Part shown: positions 1-4,942 of the stretch, piece by piece
How the letters are laid out: the number at the start of each line of letters is the position of its first letter
Numbering within the stretch: the first letter of the stretch is position 1
Source of the DNA: Streptosporangiaceae bacterium
GTDB taxonomy: Bacteria; Actinomycetota; Actinomycetes; Streptosporangiales; Streptosporangiaceae
NCBI GenBank assembly: GCA_030039095.1
Contig: JASHQP010000529.1
Coordinates: 1-6,773 of the forward strand
Direction of reading: 5' to 3'
Length of the DNA: 6,773 nucleotides
The notes under the pieces: model-generated
The model's input: the letters and a program-made list of their open reading frames with translations, nothing else
The model's database searches: none
What the model was told of the DNA's origin: nothing
Translations under genes and position numbers: made by a program

Positions 1-852
1 TGGCGAGAGCTCGCGGCAATGAGCGACCGGGTTGCCGGGGCTGGCGGCCCGGACACGCTCATGGCCGGCAGCCACCTGGTCGGCGCCCTCCTGACCGGCG
101 GCCAGGCGACGGAGGCGGTGGCCTGGGCCCGGTGGGTGCTGGCCGGCCGCGGCCGCGTGCTCGGGCCAGATGACCCTGGCACGCTGAGGGCCCGCACCGA
201 TCTCGGCCGCGCCCTGATGGTAGCCAACCAGGCCGATGCCGCGGCCGAGGTCCTCGAGATGGCCGCCACCGACTGCGAGCGCGTGCTCGGTGCCGATCAT
301 CTCGACACGATCGGCGCGCGGGAGGAGCTTGCCAGCGCGTGCCGCGGTGCGGGCAAGGCGGAGGCGACCCAGCTCTACCAGTACGCGCTGGCCGACCGGG
401 AGCGGATCCAGGGAGCACAGCATTCCGACACCATCACCACGCGCCAGCGGCTGGCCGACACGTACCTCGCCGAAGGCCGGGTCAAGGATGCCGTCTCCGC
501 GTTCAAGCGGGTCCTCGCCGACAGGGAGCGGATCCTCGGCCCGGACCACCTGGACACGATCGTGGCCCGCGGCAGGCTCGCGGCAGCCTACGACTCGGCC
601 GGCCGGATGGCCTCCGCGCTGCAGCTCTACGAGAAGGCATGCCAGGGTTATGCGCGGGTCCTCGGCGCCGACGACCCGGAGACCCTTGTCAGCCAGGCGA
701 ACCTGGCACACGCGTACTACAAGGCGGGACGGCTGAGCGACGCGGCCCGGCAGCTCCGGGACACACTCGACCGCTGCGAACGGGTCCTTCCCGACCAGGC
801 GCCGCTGACGCTGACGCTGCGCGAGAGCCTGACGAACATCGCAGGCGGCTGA
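1..852 (+). CDS. Tetratricopeptide-repeat protein, 5' end cut by window edge
   Basis: This reads as the C-terminal part of a TPR protein, a helical-repeat scaffold for protein binding. Seen: units of about 42 residues (one of 41) begin at nucleotides 28, 154, 280, 403, 529, 655 and 781. Each opens R(V/I)LGxD(H/D)xxT(L/I), followed by a helix pair with LA..Y...GR..(D/S)A; the seventh is a degenerate remnant before the stop at 850-852. An ATG lies at 19, but the frame is open back to base 1 and WRELAA before that ATG fits the end of a preceding repeat, so the true start is probably upstream. Repeats of this type often form the C-terminus of NB-ARC/STAND ATPases or other multidomain actinobacterial proteins; the N-terminal domain is not visible, so no function can be given. 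No signal peptide or membrane segment is visible. It is separated from the next operon by about 510 bp and is probably unrelated to it. Confidence 0.86.
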   Translation, partial: WRELAAMSDRVAGAGGPDTLMAGSHLVGALLTGGQATEAVAWARWVLAGRGRVLGPDDPGTLRARTDLGRALMVANQADAAAEVLEMAATDCERVLGADHLDTIGAREELASACRGAGKAEATQLYQYALADRERIQGAQHSDTITTRQRLADTYLAEGRVKDAVSAFKRVLADRERILGPDHLDTIVARGRLAAAYDSAGRMASALQLYEKACQGYARVLGADDPETLVSQANLAHAYYKAGRLSDAARQLRDTLDRCERVLPDQAPLTLTLRESLTNIAGG

Positions 853-869
853 CGCAGGTCAGTGCCGCC
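844..869 (+). terminator. Hairpin overlapping the TPR-gene stop, possible terminator
   Basis: GGCGGCTGA (844-852) can pair with TCA plus GCCGCC (859-861 and 864-869), giving nine base pairs around the loop CGCAGG with a two-base GT bulge. It contains the stop codon itself. No T-tract follows, as is common for actinomycete terminator hairpins, so the role is inferred from shape and place only. Confidence 0.3.
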
Positions 870-974
870 GCCAGCGCTGCCCGTAGCTCTCCCGGTGGAT
901 CGAGAAGAACGGCGACTGCAGGACGAACCGCCGCGGTGGATTCCGTTACCTGCGTCTGTTCTCCTGTCGTATCG

Positions 975-1000
975 GCCCGCGGCGCGAAGAATTCGCGGGC
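975..1000. terminator. GC-rich inverted repeat, possible bidirectional terminator
   Basis: GCCCGCG (975-981) is the exact reverse complement of CGCGGGC (994-1000). A competing inner stem pairs CGCGAA (983-988) with TTCGCG (992-997) around GAA. Either fold is stable, and the site lies between two transcription units, which suits a terminator. No T-run follows on the + strand, so this is a weak call. Confidence 0.27.
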
Positions 1001-1190
1001 AGCAGTGGCCGGCCGCCCGCGGCCTGAGCCGTGGGTCGCCAGGACATAGCCCCGCCGGGCGGTCGGCATCGTCACTGGTCAGAGCGCCAGTCGCCATCGG
1101 CCCTACGCTGGGCCGACCGGCCTGCGGAACGCTCTGGGATTATAGCGGCTATTTTCAGACCGAAGTCTCCCGGCTGACGGTTTTGCGATT

Positions 1191-1238
1191 GCAGTTCGAG
1201 CAGATTCCAAAAAGGACGTCTTCCGATCGGAACTGCTC
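1191..1238. promoter_or_regulatory. Operator-like palindrome within a larger inverted repeat upstream of cvnA
   Basis: TTCCGATCGGAA at 1221-1232 is a perfect 12-bp palindrome. It overlaps the right arm of a larger inverted repeat: GCAGTTC (1191-1197) matches GAACTGC (1230-1236), and GAGCAG (1198-1203) matches CTGCTC (1233-1238). It lies in AT-richer DNA about 130 bp before cvnA. A perfect 12-mer dyad in a likely promoter region is typical of a dimeric repressor or activator site; the binding protein is unknown. Confidence 0.4.
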
Positions 1239-1362
1239 ATAAATACGCAGACGGTCATGTACTGTACCGACGGAAGCCATTCATATCGAGTCCCAGCAGC
1301 ACAAATGCCCGTCTGCCGCTTGCCGGCGGATCCGGACGCCTGACCCGGACCGGGGGTTATGC

Positions 1363-3177
1363 ATGGGCGCGCACATGTTGCCCGGCCGTGAGCGATCGCG
1401 CGTGATGCGCCGTTCGATCCGGTTCACGACAGCCGCGATCATAGCCATCCCCGTCCTGGCCGTCGTCGCGATGTGGGTCTTCGCCGGCGCCACGATCAGC
1501 GATGCGATCGCGAACCACGGCCAGGTCGCTCAGGACGGGACGGTCCTGGTCGCCGTCGCGCTCGCCGACGCGGTGGGCCTGGCAGCGGCGCTCGTCGCCG
1601 CCATAGCGATGGCAAGGTTCGCGCGCCGTCTCTCCCGTGAGATCTCGAGCGTCGAGGTGACCGCCCGCCGCTTTGCCGACCAGCAATTCCCCGAACTCGT
1701 GGAGCGGCTGCGGCGCGGTGATCAGGTAGACCCCGGCGGCGAGCTTGACGCTGCTGCCACGGTGAAGACCACTGAAGTCGCCCGCCTCGCAGCGGCCGTT
1801 GCCAGCATCCAGCGCACCGCGATCACCGCGGCCGCCACCGAGACCAGCCTGCGCACGGGCATCAGCCAGGTCTTCGTGAGCCTGGCGCGCCGCAACCTGT
1901 CGCTGCTGCAGCGGCAGCTGCGGCTGCTCGACGACCTGGAAGAGAAGGCCGCCCATCCCGCGGCGCTCGCCGACCTCTTCCCGCTCGACCACCTCACCAC
2001 GCGGATGCGCCGGCACGCCGAGGGCCTGATCATCCTGTCCGGATCCGTCCCGGGGCGGGGATGGACCAGCCCGGTGCCGGTCATCGACGTCATCCGCGGC
2101 GCTGTCGCCGAGGTGGAGGACTACAAGCGGGTGACGGTCCTGACCGATTCCGAGGACATGGTGGCGGGCTCGGTCGTCGCCGACATGATTCACCTGCTGG
2201 CCGAGCTGGTCGAGAACGCGGCGCTGTTCTCGCCATCGGGCACGCGGGTAGAGGTCAGGGCGGAGCGGGTGGGCAACGGCTTTGCGTTCGAGATCGAGGA
2301 CCGCGGCCTCGGCATCAAACCCGACGAGCTGGACGAGATCAACAGGCGGCTCGACAGCCCGGCGGATTTCGATCTTGCCAACGCCGATCAGCTCGGCCTG
2401 TTCGTGGTCGGCAAGCTGGCCGCCAGGCACGGCGTTCGCGTCTACCTGCGCCCCTCCCCCTACGGCGGAACCACGGCGATCGTGCTGATGCCGATCACGA
2501 TGATCACCTCGGCGGCCGAGGCGTCAGAGCCACAGCAGCCGTCGCGGGCCGGCACGCCGGCGGTTCGCGGCCGGGGCCTGCAGCTCGCCCTGACCGGCCG
2601 GACGGGGCGACCCGGCCGGCCGGCGAAGGGGCCGGCCGACACGGTGCGCGACCGCCAGGACTTCCCCGCCCTGCCATCGCGGAGCGAGCCCACGATCCCG
2701 CTGCCCGGCGGGCCGGATACCGCTCCCGGGCAGCCGGCCGTGGCCGCGGGTGCGCCGGGTGCCAGCCCGGCCGAGCCGGCCTTCCCGCTGAGTCAGCCGA
2801 TCTTCCTCGGCCAGCGGGTCCTCCCGAGCCAGGCCACGGCAGCCGGCAGCAGCCCGCCAGGCGTTGCGGCCGGCCGGCCGGGCATACCTCAGCCGGCCGG
2901 AGGTGGCGCCGAAGCAGGCACACACAGGGGCCTGCCGCGCCGGGTTCGCCAGGCGAACCTGTCTCCGCATCTGCGCGCCAGGCCTTCGGCCGGGCCGACT
3001 GCTGCGTCCCGGGGACCCGAGCCGCGGTCGCCGGAACAGGCGCAGTCGCTGCTCGCGTCGCTGCAGAGCGGATGGGAACGCGGCCGCAAGGCCGAGGAAG
3101 AGCCGCAGGCGCAGGACACGGCCGCTGGACAGGGTCCGGCCGACGGCCCGCGCGAGGCACTGCAGGAGGACGCGTGA
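1363..3177 (+). CDS. cvnA: Conservon kinase-like ATPase CvnA, lacking an extracytoplasmic sensor
   Basis: Membrane histidine-kinase-like protein of 604 residues and first gene of a conservon. Two membrane helices (about 22-42 and 61-84) flank a loop of only about 18 residues, so there is no sensor domain. A HAMP-like linker follows, then a dimerisation-type helix pair (167-227, with SLLQRQL at 180-186 and DHLTTRMRR at 209-217). The GHKL ATPase domain (about 230-377) shows the N box E281-x-x-x-N285, G1 box D313-R-G-L-G317, G345 and the GGT loop at 368-370. Residues 378-604 are Pro/Ala/Gly-rich, with two ordered-looking stretches, LPRRVRQANLSPHLR (524-538) and SLLASLQSGWERGR (562-575). The ATG at 1363 was chosen because GGGGG (1352-1356) can act as a ribosome site; an ATG at 1405 just before the first helix is possible. 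No receiver-domain regulator follows; signalling probably runs through the three downstream partners. Autokinase activity is not certain. Confidence 0.93.
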   Translation: MGAHMLPGRERSRVMRRSIRFTTAAIIAIPVLAVVAMWVFAGATISDAIANHGQVAQDGTVLVAVALADAVGLAAALVAAIAMARFARRLSREISSVEVTARRFADQQFPELVERLRRGDQVDPGGELDAAATVKTTEVARLAAAVASIQRTAITAAATETSLRTGISQVFVSLARRNLSLLQRQLRLLDDLEEKAAHPAALADLFPLDHLTTRMRRHAEGLIILSGSVPGRGWTSPVPVIDVIRGAVAEVEDYKRVTVLTDSEDMVAGSVVADMIHLLAELVENAALFSPSGTRVEVRAERVGNGFAFEIEDRGLGIKPDELDEINRRLDSPADFDLANADQLGLFVVGKLAARHGVRVYLRPSPYGGTTAIVLMPITMITSAAEASEPQQPSRAGTPAVRGRGLQLALTGRTGRPGRPAKGPADTVRDRQDFPALPSRSEPTIPLPGGPDTAPGQPAVAAGAPGASPAEPAFPLSQPIFLGQRVLPSQATAAGSSPPGVAAGRPGIPQPAGGGAEAGTHRGLPRRVRQANLSPHLRARPSAGPTAASRGPEPRSPEQAQSLLASLQSGWERGRKAEEEPQAQDTAAGQGPADGPREALQEDA

Positions 3178-3179
3178 TG
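3164..3179 (+). promoter_or_regulatory. Strong ribosome site and stop/start overlap coupling cvnB to cvnA
   Basis: AGGAGG (3164-3169) lies seven bases before the cvnB ATG at 3177. That ATG shares its A with the cvnA stop TGA (3175-3177). This fixes the cvnB start and implies translational coupling, suiting a complex made in fixed proportion. Confidence 0.75.
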
Positions 3180-3605
3180 GGTTCGCACGGCATGACTTCG
3201 ACGGGCCAGGAATTGAGCTGGCTGCTCGACGACCTCGCCGCCCGGGTGGAGGACATCCAGCACGCCGTGATCCTGTCTCGCGACGGTCTGGCCATCGCGG
3301 CCTCCCAGGGCCTGGGCCGTGAGCACGCCGAGCACCTGGCTGCGCTGGCGGCCGGCGTCCAGAGCCTGGCCAGGGGCGCGGGCGAGCACTTCAGCCTCGG
3401 CGAGGTACGGCAGACGATCATCGAGCTCGAGCACGCGTTCCTGTTCGTCACCGCTGCCGGTTACGGAAGCTGCCTGGCGGTGCTGTGCCCGGCGAACGCC
3501 GACGCCGGCCTCATCGCTTATGAGATGGCAATGCTGGTCAAGCGCGCGGGCCCGCACCTCGTGGCGCAGCCCAGGCTCGCCGCCCACCAGACACCCACCG
3601 AGTGA
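3177..3605 (+). CDS. cvnB: Roadblock/LC7-domain protein CvnB
   Basis: Small cytoplasmic protein of 142 residues with a single Roadblock/LC7 domain from about residue 10 to 115. The signature is an N-terminal helix (LSWLLDDLAARV), then a hairpin with ILSRDGLAIAAS, a central helix rich in Ala/Leu, and a later strand LFVTAAGYGSCLAVLC. Roadblock proteins dimerise and, in bacteria, commonly partner MglA- or Ras-type GTPases as regulators or scaffolds. In conservons this is the second component, next to the kinase and the GTPase encoded in the same operon. The length is normal for the family. The ATG at 3177 is supported by AGGAGG; an internal ATG at 3192 also precedes the domain but has a weaker site. 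cvnC begins six bases after the stop. Nothing odd is seen in the sequence. Confidence 0.95.
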   Translation: MGSHGMTSTGQELSWLLDDLAARVEDIQHAVILSRDGLAIAASQGLGREHAEHLAALAAGVQSLARGAGEHFSLGEVRQTIIELEHAFLFVTAAGYGSCLAVLCPANADAGLIAYEMAMLVKRAGPHLVAQPRLAAHQTPTE

Positions 3606-3611
3606 GAATCC

Positions 3612-3992
3612 GTGGCCTCCTACGACAGGTGGGTCGACCGGGAAGCTGGTCGCGTCGTCCGCCCTTACGCGCTGACCGGAGGGCGGACCGATCCCGTCGG
3701 CGGCACGGTGCTCGACCTGATCTCCGTGATCGTGGCGACGGGGCCTGCCCCGTCCGCCCCCAAGTCACGCGGGCTCGGCCCCGAGCACCGCAAGCTCATC
3801 GGCCTGTGCCAGGAGCCGATGACCGTCGCGGACGTCGCGGCGGACATGGCGCTGCCGCTGGGCGTCGTCCGGGTCCTGCTCGCCGACCTGGTCCAGCAGA
3901 AGTACATCGCCGTGCAGGCGCGGCAGGCCATGCGCGCACAAGCAAGCCCAGACCTGCTCAGGGAGGTGCTCGATGGGCTCCGCTCCCTCTGA
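3612..3992 (+). CDS. cvnC: DUF742 protein CvnC (winged-helix-like)
   Basis: A 126-residue DUF742 protein, third component of the conservon. Seen: the family's N-terminal signature VRPYALTGGRT (about residues 16-26), a strand with LDLISVIVATG, and a C-terminal helix-turn-helix-like part (about 62-112) with CQEPMTVADVAADMALPLGVVRVLLADLV. That part resembles a winged-helix fold, so DNA binding or protein docking is possible; its biochemical role is not settled. It starts at GTG 3612, with only a weak purine-rich stretch (GTGAGA, 3602-3607) ahead. It lies six bases after cvnB, so it is probably translated by re-initiation. Its last 20 bases overlap the start of cvnD in another frame. Confidence 0.93.
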   Translation: MASYDRWVDREAGRVVRPYALTGGRTDPVGGTVLDLISVIVATGPAPSAPKSRGLGPEHRKLIGLCQEPMTVADVAADMALPLGVVRVLLADLVQQKYIAVQARQAMRAQASPDLLREVLDGLRSL

Positions 3993-4620
3993 CGCCCGCG
4001 GCACCCTGGGTGACGGCTCGCTCACGCCCTTCAAGATCCTCGTCGCCGGAGGGTTCGGCGTGGGGAAGACGACGCTCGTCGGCTCGATCAGCGAAATCCG
4101 CCCGCTGCGCACCGAGGAGGTGCTCACCCAGGTGGGCGCCGGCGTGGACGACCTCAGCGGCGTGGGCGAGAAGACCACGACGACGGTGGCGATGGACTTC
4201 GGCCGGATCACGATGGGCAAGAGGCTCGCCCTGTACCTGTTCGGCACCCCGGGCCAGGACCGCTTCTGGTTCATGTGGGATGACCTGGCGTACGGTGCGC
4301 TGGGCGCGGTGATCCTGGCCGACACCCGCCGCCTCGTCGACTGCTTTCCGTCCGTCGACTACTTCGAGGCGCGGGGGCTGCCGTTCGTCGTGGCGGTCAA
4401 CGTCTTCGACGGCTCGCCCCACTACGATCCCGAGGACGTCCGCATCGCGCTCGACCTCGATTCGCACGTCCCCATGGTGCTCTGCGACGCCCGGGTGCGA
4501 TCCTCGGTCAAGCAGGTCCTGATCACGCTCGTCGAGCACATCCTCGCCGGCGAGACGGGCGACGTCGAGCCCGCTCACCCGGAACTGTCACCGGCGGAGG
4601 CCGGCACCGAGGGACGGTAG
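3973..4620 (+). CDS. cvnD: Ras-like small GTPase CvnD of the conservon
   Basis: ATP/GTP-binding protein of 215 residues, the G-protein-like output of the conservon. G1/P-loop: GGFGVGKTT at 26-34. G2: a Thr cluster at 68-71 followed by VAMD. G3: FGTPGQDRF at 90-98, with TPGQ in place of the Ras DTAGQ. G4: NVFD at 143-146 in place of NKxD. G5-like CDAR at 171-174. These variants are usual in this bacterial GTPase family (related to MglA), so the protein is probably active. The N-terminal 19 residues and the Glu/Pro-rich C-terminal 25 or so lie outside the fold. The ATG at 3973 has GGGAGGT (3961-3967) a few bases upstream, and it overlaps cvnC. In S. coelicolor conservon 9 (rar in S. griseus) a cytochrome P450 gene accompanies the four-gene set; none follows here. 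Confidence 0.95.
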   Translation: MGSAPSDARGTLGDGSLTPFKILVAGGFGVGKTTLVGSISEIRPLRTEEVLTQVGAGVDDLSGVGEKTTTTVAMDFGRITMGKRLALYLFGTPGQDRFWFMWDDLAYGALGAVILADTRRLVDCFPSVDYFEARGLPFVVAVNVFDGSPHYDPEDVRIALDLDSHVPMVLCDARVRSSVKQVLITLVEHILAGETGDVEPAHPELSPAEAGTEGR

Positions 4621-4703
4621 GCCTCGGTGGGACACCACGCACGGCGAGCTTGCGGTATTACATGGCCATCGCGATCTCGGTCGCGGCGTGCGCCTGAAGC
4701 CCG

Positions 4704-4730
4704 ATTCGAATACGTGTATACACATACAAT
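4704..4730 (+). promoter_or_regulatory. Palindrome GTGTATACAC beside a -10-like TACAAT
   Basis: GTGTATACAC (4714-4723) is a perfect palindrome. With one mismatched pair it extends to TACGTGTATACACATA (4711-4726), and it abuts a second palindrome, ATTCGAAT (4704-4711). TACAAT (4725-4730) matches the -10 consensus at five of six bases, but no good -35 stands 16-19 bp upstream. GT...AC dyads of this kind are common for GntR-type regulators; that assignment is inference. Confidence 0.4.
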
Positions 4731-4816
4731 AACCGTGAATTGCGCAGAGACCGGACGGCGAACTGCGGGGCCTCAGCAAATTGCGGAACGCGAAATGCAC
4801 CCCTGTAGACCGTTAT

Positions 4817-4832
4817 CAGACTAAGATGTCTG
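4817..4832 (+). promoter_or_regulatory. Dyad CAGAC-TAAGAT-GTCTG centred on a -10-like hexamer
   Basis: CAGAC (4817-4821) and GTCTG (4828-4832) are exact reverse complements around TAAGAT (4822-4827), itself a fair -10 hexamer. No good -35 is present. As RNA it would be a five-pair hairpin; as DNA it could be a half-site pair for a dimer. Confidence 0.3.
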
Positions 4833-4841
4833 GTTCTGCTA

Positions 4842-4871
4842 GTGATCTTCGTAACAGGCTGTTATGATCAC
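4842..4871 (+). promoter_or_regulatory. Extended -10 promoter overlapped by a nested palindrome, upstream of the NIT kinase
   Basis: TGT (4860-4862) directly precedes TATGAT (4863-4868), an extended -10 with one mismatch in the hexamer. The -35 area (about 4840-4845, TAGTGA) is poor, as tolerated by extended -10 promoters. Transcription would start near 4875, about 70 bases before the ATG at 4943. TAACAG (4852-4857) and CTGTTA (4859-4864) form a perfect dyad around one G. Outside them GTGATC (4842-4847) and GATCAC (4866-4871) are also exact reverse complements, with unequal spacers of four and one bases. An operator covering the promoter is the simplest reading. Confidence 0.48.
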
Positions 4872-4942
4872 AAACCTTCCAAGCGGAGTCGCCCCGACAA
4901 CAGCAGAGTTCGCTGGTCACTTCTCACTCCGAGGCCACAGCC

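Larger units (their letters stand above)
853..1362. other. Long intergenic region upstream of the conservon
   Basis: About 510 bp with no convincing gene. The first part, to about 1135, is GC-rich and may be decayed or non-coding downstream sequence of the TPR gene. From about 1138 to 1290 the base composition becomes clearly AT-richer (for example around 1139-1156, 1181-1190 and 1237-1246), as expected for an actinomycete promoter region. I could not find a convincing paired -35/-10. The region holds the hairpin at 975-1000 and the palindrome at 1221-1232. No tRNA or other structured RNA was recognised. Confidence 0.6.
4621..4942. other. Intergenic region between cvnD and the second kinase
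   Basis: 322 bp with no credible gene. The first 80 bp are GC-rich and contain only short stems (CGCGA 4670-4674 with TCGCG 4681-4685; GGCG 4685-4688 with CGCC 4691-4694), with no clear terminator. From about 4704 to 4880 the sequence is markedly AT-richer and carries three dyad elements next to -10-like hexamers, listed separately. Three near-identical octamers, AATTGCGC (4738), AACTGCGG (4761) and AATTGCGG (4779), lie between the first and second dyads. Confidence 0.65.

Noticed and set aside
28..831. 126-bp periodic DNA repeats, considered as a CRISPR-like or tandem DNA repeat array
   Set aside because: The period equals 42 codons and the similarity follows protein-level TPR constraints, so this is a coding repeat.
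689..1075. A 128-codon antisense frame overlapping the end of the TPR gene
   Set aside because: Half of it is the shadow of the TPR repeats. The product is low-complexity and no start signal is seen.
862..1242. A GTG-started 126-codon frame in the first intergenic region
   Set aside because: Pro/Arg-rich product with no recognisable motif and no ribosome site. The frame crosses the composition change near 1138 and ends just past the palindrome.
1357..2430. A 357-codon antisense frame over cvnA
   Set aside because: Same reason: it mirrors the codon bias of cvnA and shows no domain of its own.
2061..3605. A long + strand frame that ends with the cvnB stop
   Set aside because: Its N-terminal 370 or so codons are the wrong frame of cvnA. 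Only the part from ATG 3177 is real, supported by AGGAGG and the Roadblock domain.
4621..4710. Terminator downstream of cvnD
   Set aside because: Only stems of four or five pairs are present and no T-tract; too weak to call.
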